From: Mucilaginibacter sp.
GTDB taxonomy: Bacteria; Bacteroidota; Bacteroidia; Sphingobacteriales; Sphingobacteriaceae
Direction: 5' to 3'
Assembly: GCF_028288225.1 (NCBI RefSeq)
Contig: NZ_JAQBOC010000043.1
Span: forward strand, 16,248-80,247
DNA length: 64,000 nt
A program made the position numbers and the translations under genes. Shown here one piece after another: positions 42,770 through 50,110 of the stretch. The first letter of the stretch is position 1; each line of letters opens with the position of its first letter. The notes beneath the pieces were generated by a model. That model was not told where the DNA came from, made no database searches, and saw nothing but the letters and a program-made list of their open reading frames with translations.

Positions 42770-44296
42770 TTATTCCAAATGCTTCAAATGCTCAATACCG
42801 TTTGTATTTTGGGGATTTAATTCAAGCGAACGTTTGAAGTTTTTAATAGCCAGTTCCTTATTTCCCATATTTTCATAAGCTTCGCCAAGGCTGTCGTAAG
42901 TATTATAGCTTTCAGGATAAAGGCTGACATTTAACTTAAAGATCTCAAATGCCTGTTCCTTTTTACCTTTCCCCATAAGCTTGTATGCCCAGTTATTCAC
43001 TTCATTTTCTGCCAGTTGAAAGTCGGGGCTACTTTTCTTTAATTCATTTGCCGTTTCAATAGCTTTATCAAACTCCCTTTTTGTTAATTCGACCAGAAGC
43101 TGATTTATAGAAGATGAAAAGCCAAACCCATCAGATGCAATCTGGGCCGGGGAGTAATAATTTTCGTTAAAGATCTTTTCAGCTATTTTACCCAGCTCGT
43201 TGTTTGAGGTTTGTGAATATTCATTGGCCAATAGCACCGCTCCAAAATTCATCTCCGGATAAAGCATAAAATAGGTGGTAAAACCCAGGGTGGTTCCGTC
43301 ATCATGAATAGTTAGTTTTCCATCACCTGTTTTGTTAATAAACCAGTTAAGCCCAAGTGCAAAAACATTCGCATCACCCCACACAGGCTGATGCGTCATT
43401 TTTACTGCCGGGTCCTTTTCATCAAGCTGAAATTTCAAATACTTTGTCAGATCCGCTATGCTTGAGTGTAAACCTCCCGCAGCCTGTGCATCTTCAGGGA
43501 TATAAGGCATCACCATTCCTTTATCATTATAGCCTGTAGCTAAAAGCTGCACTTTATTTGCGGGGATGGTCATAAAGGTATGATCCATTTTTAAGGGCCC
43601 GGTAATGTATTCTTTTATCAATTCCTCGTAAGGCTTTTGATAAATGTTCTCCAGGATAATTCCCAACAGCTGGCCTGCCACATTTGAATGCCTTGGAAGC
43701 AACCCGGGAACAGTATCCAGTTTAGCTTTATACAGATCCTCTAACAGATTTGCTTTTGTATAACCCTTATGCAGCTTTGCAATGGCGAAAGACATAGAAT
43801 CCGGGCTTACGTTTTTAAATGCTTCCGGCTTATCCGGCAGGTTATCGGGCAGGCGCGAGGTAAGATTTACCAAATGAAGCAGTTGGATCGGTTTCCCGTT
43901 ATATTCCAGGTTGGGGTAATTTCCTCTCAGGTATTTGCGGATATCGTCATCAAGCTTTACCTTTTTCTCCAACACGGCATGGGCCAGCAAAAGGCTTCCA
44001 AATGTTTTGGTTATCGAACCAATTTCATACAGCGTTTGCCCGGTTGGTTTCTGGTTTTTATCTTTTTTAATACTGCCATAGTTATACTGGTATATTTTAC
44101 CATCCTTAATAACCCCGGCTGAAAACCCCACCCATAAATGATCTTTTATAAAATCCCGGGCAGCGTGGTCAACTATCGTGTCCATTTTGAGGTTGGCCGG
44201 TGTATCGTGCTGGGCAATAGCTGCAAATTTTACCTGAATCAATATGGCAAATACAAGGGCAAGTTTCTTCATTTTAATTGCTATCTCTTTGATCAA
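42770..44296 (-). CDS. Serine hydrolase (class C beta-lactamase fold) with C-terminal TPRs
   Basis: 508 residues; signal peptide to AAIAQ (a second in-frame ATG, codon 9, would also serve). Beta-lactamase-like domain at about 40-370 with the S-x-x-K motif Ser94-Ile-Thr-Lys97 (EIGSITKTFG). The expected second motif Tyr-x-Asn reads His203-Ser-Asn (PRHSNVAGQLLG), an atypical catalytic position. The third motif appears as HDDG. The C-terminal 110 residues form tetratricopeptide repeats (SYNTYDSLGEAYENMGNKELA in part). Last gene of the sigma/anti-sigma operon, 1 nt from the DUF4097 gene. Probably a periplasmic peptidase or esterase. Confidence 0.88.
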   Translation of the reverse strand: MIKEIAIKMKKLALVFAILIQVKFAAIAQHDTPANLKMDTIVDHAARDFIKDHLWVGFSAGVIKDGKIYQYNYGSIKKDKNQKPTGQTLYEIGSITKTFGSLLLAHAVLEKKVKLDDDIRKYLRGNYPNLEYNGKPIQLLHLVNLTSRLPDNLPDKPEAFKNVSPDSMSFAIAKLHKGYTKANLLEDLYKAKLDTVPGLLPRHSNVAGQLLGIILENIYQKPYEELIKEYITGPLKMDHTFMTIPANKVQLLATGYNDKGMVMPYIPEDAQAAGGLHSSIADLTKYLKFQLDEKDPAVKMTHQPVWGDANVFALGLNWFINKTGDGKLTIHDDGTTLGFTTYFMLYPEMNFGAVLLANEYSQTSNNELGKIAEKIFNENYYSPAQIASDGFGFSSSINQLLVELTKREFDKAIETANELKKSSPDFQLAENEVNNWAYKLMGKGKKEQAFEIFKLNVSLYPESYNTYDSLGEAYENMGNKELAIKNFKRSLELNPQNTNGIEHLKHLE

Positions 44297-45115
44297 TTAT
44301 TTCGCTTTGCGGATATAAATATTGCCGTTCATATTTTTCATTAACATTTCGGGGCCGCCGCCATCAATTTTGCCGTATACCCAATCCTCTAACTTTAAGC
44401 TGTACATGCCCCCCTTACTTCCAGTAGTATGAGTTACATTTGGTTTATGCTGCTCAGGGGTTACATCAAAATCAGTGTAGATCTCGCCACGGTCTGATTT
44501 AAGCTTCACGTTGGCTTTCAGGCTTGCCGGGAAGGTAACATCCACATTGCCGTTAAGGGTGGTAAATGCCATAGGCGCTTTTGGGTCAATACCCCTAAAG
44601 GTTACTACAACATTTCCGTTAACCGTATTAGCCACAACCGAGCCTGATATATTGGTTAATTTAATAGCGCCATTCACGTTACTTATTTCAAGCTCGCCGC
44701 TAACATTACTAGCCAAAATGTCGCCATCATTTACGGTTCTTAGTTTTAAAGTAACTTCGTTTTGCGGAATTTTGATTACCAGGTTTGTTGTTTTCCCAGC
44801 CTCGCCATGCACGCTGATATTATTATTGTTTTCCTCGGCCTGAATATCCGCCCTGCTGCCGGTTGATAAAGAGTGCATTCCATCGTGGGTTCTTACCCGC
44901 TCTTTCTTATCACCTTTGTCCTGTACGCCTATAATTACGCTCTTACCTTCGTAGGTAGTTACAGTAATTGAACCATCAACCAGGCCCACATCAAGCTTAT
45001 AGGGCTTGCCGGGCTGGCTTAGCGGAACTACAAGTTGTTCACCGCTTTGTGCCCAAAGGCTGGTATTTATAAGCATTGCTACTGCCAAAGCCGCTACTAT
45101 TTTTATCGTTTTCAT
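44297..45115 (-). CDS. DUF4097 beta-repeat protein, copy A
   Basis: 272 residues, signal peptide to SLWAQ. The mature part is a right-handed beta structure of short repeats (GDILASNVSGELEISNVNGAIKLTNISG in segments), the DUF4097/polymer-forming-like family. Paralogue of the next gene upstream. Secreted or surface-exposed; proteins of this class are frequent members of ECF sigma operons and have unknown function. Spaced 10 nt from its paralogue. Confidence 0.88.
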   Translation of the reverse strand: MKTIKIVAALAVAMLINTSLWAQSGEQLVVPLSQPGKPYKLDVGLVDGSITVTTYEGKSVIIGVQDKGDKKERVRTHDGMHSLSTGSRADIQAEENNNNISVHGEAGKTTNLVIKIPQNEVTLKLRTVNDGDILASNVSGELEISNVNGAIKLTNISGSVVANTVNGNVVVTFRGIDPKAPMAFTTLNGNVDVTFPASLKANVKLKSDRGEIYTDFDVTPEQHKPNVTHTTGSKGGMYSLKLEDWVYGKIDGGGPEMLMKNMNGNIYIRKAK

Positions 45116-45125
45116 CTTATCGTTT

Positions 45126-45977
45126 TTATTTCTGTTTTTTAATATAAATATTTCCGTTCAAAGTTTCGAATTTGAAGGTTTTACCGCCTGCGCCAAAGCG
45201 CACTTCCGATGCTTTGCTGAGCTTGTATATTGTGCCGTTGCCGTTTTTTGTTTCCGTTTTCTTGATCCTGCTTGGCAATACTTCCGCATCCTCAAAATCG
45301 GTATAGAACTGGCCGTTCATGCTTTTAAATTCCACGTCAGCCGATAAACCCCGCGGGTAGGTAACATTTAGTTCCCCATTAACTGAATAATAGGATGATG
45401 CCTCGGGTGGATTGCGTAGGTAAGTAACCGTAACCGGCCCGTTTACTGTATGTGCACTGGTGGTGCCTTTTGCATTTACAATTTCTATGCTGCCATTTAC
45501 ATTATTTATTTTTAATGCTCCGTATACATTTTTTACAATAATGTTGCCTTCATTTACAGTTGATGCATAAAGATCGACCTGGTTTGGCACCTTAACGGTA
45601 TATTCCAGCTTAACCCGGTATTCTATGTGGCGGTCGTTATCGCCCCTGTTCCAGTTGCGGTGAGGCCTGGTGTCATACGGATAAGCTGTATAGGCTATCA
45701 CGCTGTCGCCTTTTTGATCAAACCCAAGCTTAAAATCTCTTTTGCCCTCTTCAACGGTTTGCTGATCATCAGCAGTAATGGTTTCATCAATTTCAATGAT
45801 CACCTTATCGCCTGCATACCCTTCAACTTTTACCGAGCCATCGAGGTTACAGATAGCAACCGCCTTTTTCGCGGTAAACTCTTTGCTTACATGCGTTTTA
45901 TATACCTGCGCCTGTGCTGTAATTTGGGCAAGGCAAAGCCCAACTCCTGTTAAAACAGGGATCAATATTCTTTTCAT
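45126..45977 (-). CDS. DUF4097 beta-repeat protein, copy B
   Basis: 283 residues, signal peptide to ITAQAQ. Same fold as the downstream gene: VDLYASTVNEGNIIVKNVYGALKINNVNG (in segments), then GPVTVTY and GELNVTY repeats. Both proteins end with NGNIYI(K/R)K, showing a tandem duplication that has since diverged. It lies 10 nt from the anti-sigma gene. Confidence 0.88.
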   Translation of the reverse strand: MKRILIPVLTGVGLCLAQITAQAQVYKTHVSKEFTAKKAVAICNLDGSVKVEGYAGDKVIIEIDETITADDQQTVEEGKRDFKLGFDQKGDSVIAYTAYPYDTRPHRNWNRGDNDRHIEYRVKLEYTVKVPNQVDLYASTVNEGNIIVKNVYGALKINNVNGSIEIVNAKGTTSAHTVNGPVTVTYLRNPPEASSYYSVNGELNVTYPRGLSADVEFKSMNGQFYTDFEDAEVLPSRIKKTETKNGNGTIYKLSKASEVRFGAGGKTFKFETLNGNIYIKKQK

Positions 45978-45987
45978 AAAATTGTGT

Positions 45988-46803
45988 TTAAATCAGTTGT
46001 GTTATGGTTTCTTTTATCTTATCCCTGACGCCATGATCAAGGTCTTTTTGTTTTAATAATTCTCTAAACGATTTTACCGAGCTTTTTTCCTGCAGCTTAA
46101 GCATCACATCCGCAATGGCCGATTGCATCAGCGGCGAATCCTGTTGTGTAATGGACTGTACCAACCCTTGTCTAACTTCCGGATGGCCGGCAAGACGAAC
46201 CAATGCATCAAGCGTACTTAAGCGCACGTTTACGTTAGGGTCATTGTTCAGCGTGGCCAATAAGGCATCGATCACTTCTTTGTCGGCATGTTTTATTTCG
46301 CTGGTATAGCTAACACCTCTCATCCGTTCAGATGCAGAAGGATTTTCAAGTAAAGCCAGCATCATGGTTTGTTTCAGCTCATGCACCTGCGAGGTTAGCT
46401 CTGCCATTTGCTTATCCTGTTTGCTGCTTCCGGCTAAATTGAAAAATAAGTACCCACAGCCAAAGCTGATCAAAACAATTGCCAGAGTATAGGCTAAAGG
46501 CCATTTTTGCTTCCATTGCCATAACCAGCTTAGAGGCTCTATAATACCGCTTGATGAACCTTTTTTACCTGCCTCGGCTGCTTTATAATCATTCAACATT
46601 GCCCTGAAATCAGCCTGCATATTTGCAGAAGGTTCCGGCACTTCAACTTCATCCATCAACACCCAGAGCTGTTGCATAGACGCCAGTTCGGCCTTGCAGG
46701 CAGGGCAGCCGACTAAGTGCTGCTCCAGCATTTCTTTTTCAGCCGGTTTTAATTCATTATTTAACCAGCCTGCAAACAGCTCCTCATATTGCTCACATTT
46801 CAT
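45988..46803 (-). CDS. Anti-sigma factor with zinc-finger N-terminus and HEAT-repeat sensor domain
   Basis: 271 residues. Residues 1-45 form a zf-HC2/ZAS zinc finger (His29, Cys33, Cys36 in EQHLVGCPACK) that binds the sigma factor in the cytoplasm. A transmembrane helix lies at about 102-122, then a coiled segment and HEAT-like repeats at about 160-250 on the periplasmic side (DPNVNVRLSTLDALVRLAGHPEVRQGL in segments). The HEAT part may bind a periplasmic ligand or partner such as the neighbouring DUF4097 proteins; that is inference. It lies 12 nt from the sigma gene. Confidence 0.88.
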   Translation of the reverse strand: MKCEQYEELFAGWLNNELKPAEKEMLEQHLVGCPACKAELASMQQLWVLMDEVEVPEPSANMQADFRAMLNDYKAAEAGKKGSSSGIIEPLSWLWQWKQKWPLAYTLAIVLISFGCGYLFFNLAGSSKQDKQMAELTSQVHELKQTMMLALLENPSASERMRGVSYTSEIKHADKEVIDALLATLNNDPNVNVRLSTLDALVRLAGHPEVRQGLVQSITQQDSPLMQSAIADVMLKLQEKSSVKSFRELLKQKDLDHGVRDKIKETITQLI

Positions 46804-46815
46804 CTTTTTCCTGTT

Positions 46816-47367
46816 TTAGCGTTCTGTTTTTTCATAAATACTTTTCAGCTCCTGCATGGCCCTGTGCGCCCGCGTTTTTACCGCTATTTCCGAAATATCA
46901 AGGATGTGCGCAATCTCCTGGTATTTCAGCTCCTGGAACTTGCTCAGTGTAAGCACCTCCCGGTGACTGTCACTTAACTTTTCCATCGCTTTATAAAGGC
47001 CAAGCTTTGCCTGTTTTTTTTCCAGGTACTCTTCAGGGGTTAAGCCGCCGGATAATCTTTCAGTATGATCATCCGTATTTTCATGCTTCACCCTTTGCTT
47101 AAGGCTTTTACCCTGGTCCTTAATCGCGTTACGAGCTATGGAATACATCCAGTGCACAAACTCACCTGTCGCCGTAAAGGTTTCCCTGTACTTAAGCATC
47201 TTATAAAAAACCTGCTGAACCAAATCTTCGCTGGTTTCCCGCTGATAGGTCATATGGAATAAAAAACCATACAGCGGCCGGTGATACCGCTCAAAGAGCA
47301 GACCCATCTTATCCAGGTCTCCGGCTTTCACCTTGAGCATGATCGTATTGTCGGCCAACGAGTTCAA
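46816..47367 (-). CDS. ECF RNA polymerase sigma factor
   Basis: 183 residues. Sigma region 2 at about 20-90 (HRPLYGFLFHMTYQRETSEDLVQQVF in segments, FVHWMYSIARNAIKDQ) and region 4 at about 125-178 (LSDSHREVLTLSKFQELKYQEIAHIL in segments, AVKTRAHRAMQELK). First gene of a five-gene operon with its membrane anti-sigma, two DUF4097 proteins and a serine hydrolase, spacings 1-12 nt. ECF operons usually autoregulate; target promoters outside are unknown. Confidence 0.95.
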   Translation of the reverse strand: MNSLADNTIMLKVKAGDLDKMGLLFERYHRPLYGFLFHMTYQRETSEDLVQQVFYKMLKYRETFTATGEFVHWMYSIARNAIKDQGKSLKQRVKHENTDDHTERLSGGLTPEEYLEKKQAKLGLYKAMEKLSDSHREVLTLSKFQELKYQEIAHILDISEIAVKTRAHRAMQELKSIYEKTER

Positions 47368-47450
47368 TCAGGTTCGGTTATTATGTTATTTTTAATTAGA
47401 TACTCCGGTAAAACAAAATGGTTACAGGAAATGTAAGATTTTTTTGTGAG

Positions 47451-47485
47451 AGTCCGAAAGTCGGTAAAGACCGGAAGTCCGAAAG
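47451..47485. repeat. Direct repeat AGTCCGAAAG with small internal hairpin
   Basis: AGTCCGAAAG occurs at 47451 and again at 47476, flanking CGGT-AAAG-ACCG. It has the same word style as the longer 7-nt elements but is shorter, and lies upstream of the sigma gene rather than at a 3' end. Confidence 0.5.
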
Positions 47486-47560
47486 ATGCGTTTTGTACCC
47501 TGATGCGTAATTTGGCTTTACATTTGATATTGTGTATTTTTGATTAAGAAACTCCGGAAC

Positions 47561-47819
47561 ATGGAAATAACAATAGACGTTAAATATGAGCAATTGTTAG
47601 CCGCAATAAAAAAATTACCTGCAGCTAAAATCCGTATTGGATGAAGGTTTTATTCAGGATAAAGCGTCACAAGAGCTTTCGGACTTTCAAAGCTTTTTGT
47701 TAAGAGGACCGGTTATGAGTTCAGAACAATACAAGCAGCACAAGGCGTACAGAAAATATTTATCATCTTACCCCCGGGCTGTGTCCTCACAGCACGCCAC
47801 CAGACAGGTAACCTATTAA
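47561..47819 (+). pseudogene. Frameshifted remnant of a small antitoxin-like gene
   Basis: Reading from ATG 47561 gives MEITIDVKYEQLLAAIKKLP then a stop at 47642. The +1 frame from about 47622 continues as QLKSVLDEGFIQDKASQ and FQSFLLRGPVMSSEQY. The two halves read as one small protein of the antitoxin-like kind found before PIN-type toxins in Bacteroidota, with a deletion at the junction. The tail after KYLSSY is also garbled, and no toxin gene follows. Family recognition is from memory and moderate. Confidence 0.55.
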
Positions 47820-47923
47820 ACATTAGCTAATACATCCTTTACTCCTTTTGGGAGGCATCCTACTTTTATCCCACAAAAATTTTGCTTAATCCGTAGCTTT
47901 CCAAAAACTTCTTAAAACAAGAA

Positions 47924-48050
47924 GCGCCCCTGATGGGCAGGAGCGCGTTCTAACCAATTATAAACCTAAATTATGAGAAGAGCTGCAAACATGGACTCGA
48001 ACCATTTTTGTGCTGCCTGCCAGCCTTTGCATTTACTGCTGCAAATATAA
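47924..48050 (+). other. GC-rich hairpin followed by a possible 25-codon leader ORF
   Basis: GCGCCCCTG (47924-47932) pairs with CAGGAGCGC (47938-47946), one mismatch, followed by an AT-rich leader and an ATG at 47973 opening a 25-codon ORF (MRRAANMDSNHFCAACQ...). No gene follows in a leader-like position. It may be a relic of a lost operon or a small RNA. Confidence 0.3.
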
Positions 48051-48224
48051 ACGTTTAAACGGCAGTTGCCAAGTATTTAGTATTATTGCCCATTTTTTAT
48101 TATTTATTTAACATTAAGATTACTTTGCTGCGTAATTTGTAATAATAATGTTGCAGAACGTAAAGTCCTGGCTGCACGGCTCCTGCGGGTTATATAAGCA
48201 ACTACTAACGTTATCAACAGATCT

Positions 48225-48353
48225 TTATTTTACGAAGTCTGCAAATTTCTGATAAAACACGGTTGGGCTATCCGCATGCTTGAGTTCAAATTTACCCGCA
48301 ATTTCACGACCCATACCTTTACTTGTTCCCATTACTAATGCTTAGTTTTTCAT
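48225..48353 (-). pseudogene. Short-chain dehydrogenase remnant with stop codon and internal deletion
   Basis: Minus-strand frame: MKN, a TAA stop, then ALVMGTSKGMGREIA, the start of an SDR Rossmann fold with its G-x-x-x-G-x-G motif. It jumps after about 20 residues to an enzyme-like C-terminus (TVFYQKFADFVK, stop). About 43 codons remain of a protein normally near 250. It is inactivated by a nonsense codon and a large internal deletion. Confidence 0.5.
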
Positions 48354-48559
48354 CATGCAAAAGTAACATTCTGTCGGGTCTACGCTAAAAAAGACTACTA
48401 ATTTTATAGATTAAATTTCCCTTTGTAAATTGCCCTCATGAAAAATAATATCGTTGACTATTCAATCAGGCATTATTGTTGTTAAGCAATTGTTAAATAA
48501 CTAACCATTTTATACTAACTTGCACCTGTTCAGCGTTTTTTCATTTTTTAAATACCTTA

Positions 48560-49789
48560 ATGCACAATTTTACCATTAGTTTTAACCAGCTGATACGATC
48601 TATAGCTCTCAATAAACCTTTTAACCGCAAGCGTTACTGGTTACTTACTCCTTTATTTTTATTGGTTTTTAATACAGGCTATTCCCAGGTTAACTCATCC
48701 CTTTTACAACCGCCGGTAATTCATGAAAACAGGTTTAGCGATTCTGTTACAGAAAGGATAAAAGATAGCCTGAAGCTGGAGCTCCAACACGCAAAGCTTA
48801 ACGATCCGGTTAATGAAAGGCAATATTTAACAACTTTGTTAAAAGAAGAGCAGGCAACAGTTGGCTCCCAACACAAAAAACGCGGCCAAAAATTTTACTA
48901 CAAATTGGCGGTGGCATTTACCAAATTAAGGCTTTATCCACTGGCTATGAAATGTTATTTTAAAACATTGGCTATTGAAAATAAAACCGATACATTAAAG
49001 TATGCGCCACTTGTAACTGCATCTGTAGATGGCAGAGAATCAATGGTGGATAATTTTAAACATCAGCGCGATTCATTAGTTTATGAAGATAGTTTGACTA
49101 CCAGTATTATGGTTATTCATAATTCCGATATCACCCTTGTTAATAAAGACAGCACTTCCTATAATGGTGATGCTGAAATCAAATCGACACCTATTGAAGG
49201 AAGCCAGATCATAAACCCGTTTGATGATGGAAAAAAGGCCGTGGCTTATGCTTTAATGATCCATGTAAGGCAACCGGTTTCGGGCAAGCGCAAGGTTTAC
49301 GTGTTAAACAATGTTGGCCATACTTTTATCACGCTGATAAAGTATAATGCCGATAGTACCAATGTTAGCCGGTCTTTTGGTTTTTATCCCAAAAAGAGCT
49401 TTCCGCTGGCAGCTACTCCGCTGTTCCCATCCTCATCCTCTACTTTTAAAGACGATGCCCGCCACAGCTGGGATGAGGTTTCGGGTACCTTTATTTCGCG
49501 TAAAAGCTTTAACAGGATCTTAACTATTGTAAAAAAATACGACCATAAAAAATACCAGCTCAGCCATACCAATTGCACCGACTTCGGGCTTGAACTGGCC
49601 GCTGAAGCAGGTATTACTATTACAGATACACAAGGCAAATGGCCGCTTGGTAAAGGCAATAACCCGGCCTGTATGGGCCAAAGCATGCTGGAAGGTAAAA
49701 TAACCGCCTCTAATGATACTTGTAATGGAAAATTATTAGTGGTTGATGACCTGGTAAATACAAAAACGTTAACCCATTACCATAAGTAA
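48560..49789 (+). CDS. Secreted protein with putative permuted papain-like C-terminal domain
   Basis: 409 residues; uncleaved or long signal region ending near GYSQ. N-terminal half (45-250) has helical, TPR-like character (FYYKLAVAFTKLRLYPLAMKCYFK in segments) and no recognised family. The C-terminal 150 residues hold NVGHTFITLIKYN, GFYPKKSFP, HSWDEVSG and LSHTNCTDFGLELAAEAGI: a His-first, Cys-later (H...NC) order as in circularly permuted NlpC/P60 or LRAT-like hydrolases. Possible peptidase or amidase; no gene context. Assignment is by pattern only. Confidence 0.6.
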   Translation: MHNFTISFNQLIRSIALNKPFNRKRYWLLTPLFLLVFNTGYSQVNSSLLQPPVIHENRFSDSVTERIKDSLKLELQHAKLNDPVNERQYLTTLLKEEQATVGSQHKKRGQKFYYKLAVAFTKLRLYPLAMKCYFKTLAIENKTDTLKYAPLVTASVDGRESMVDNFKHQRDSLVYEDSLTTSIMVIHNSDITLVNKDSTSYNGDAEIKSTPIEGSQIINPFDDGKKAVAYALMIHVRQPVSGKRKVYVLNNVGHTFITLIKYNADSTNVSRSFGFYPKKSFPLAATPLFPSSSSTFKDDARHSWDEVSGTFISRKSFNRILTIVKKYDHKKYQLSHTNCTDFGLELAAEAGITITDTQGKWPLGKGNNPACMGQSMLEGKITASNDTCNGKLLVVDDLVNTKTLTHYHK

Positions 49790-49819
49790 AGGCAATCGGG
49801 TTAACGCTTCTACCTTTAA

Positions 49820-50038
49820 TTATTTATCGTCGGCAGTATCTCTTTTTACAAGCTCCATACCGCATTTTGAGCAAACACCTGGTTTATCCGAGGTAACGTC
49901 AGGATTCATCGTACAAAAATATTTGCCCTTTTTCTTAATTTTTTTATTGCTGTTTGCCTTTTGTGCATTATAGTTATTACAAGCACTTACATTTAAGATC
50001 AAACCTGCCAAAGCAAGTATTATAAATAATTTTTTCAT
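49820..50038 (-). CDS. Heavy-metal-binding domain lipoprotein
   Basis: 72 residues; lipobox NVSAC (Cys20), a Lys-rich linker, then the heavy-metal-binding domain YFCTMNPDVTSDKPGVCSKCGMELV with its C-x-M...C-x-x-C-G-M pattern. The domain occurs in copper/heavy-metal efflux proteins. It lies 73 nt downstream of a TonB receptor gene and probably forms a metal-handling unit with it. Confidence 0.9.
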   Translation of the reverse strand: MKKLFIILALAGLILNVSACNNYNAQKANSNKKIKKKGKYFCTMNPDVTSDKPGVCSKCGMELVKRDTADDK

Positions 50039-50110
50039 GATGATCTGTTTTAATGAATTGATCTTATTTATCAGCAGGCAGAAAGTGTATTTTGCCTGCC
50101 GATTAGATAA

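Noticed and set aside
47561..47819. Programmed frameshift producing a full antitoxin
   Set aside because: No slippery site or downstream structure, the C-terminus is also garbled, and the toxin is absent.
47985..48005. GGTTCGAGTCC on the minus strand as part of a tRNA gene
   Set aside because: No matching acceptor stem, D-arm or anticodon arm can be built upstream; the T-arm-like stretch alone is not enough.
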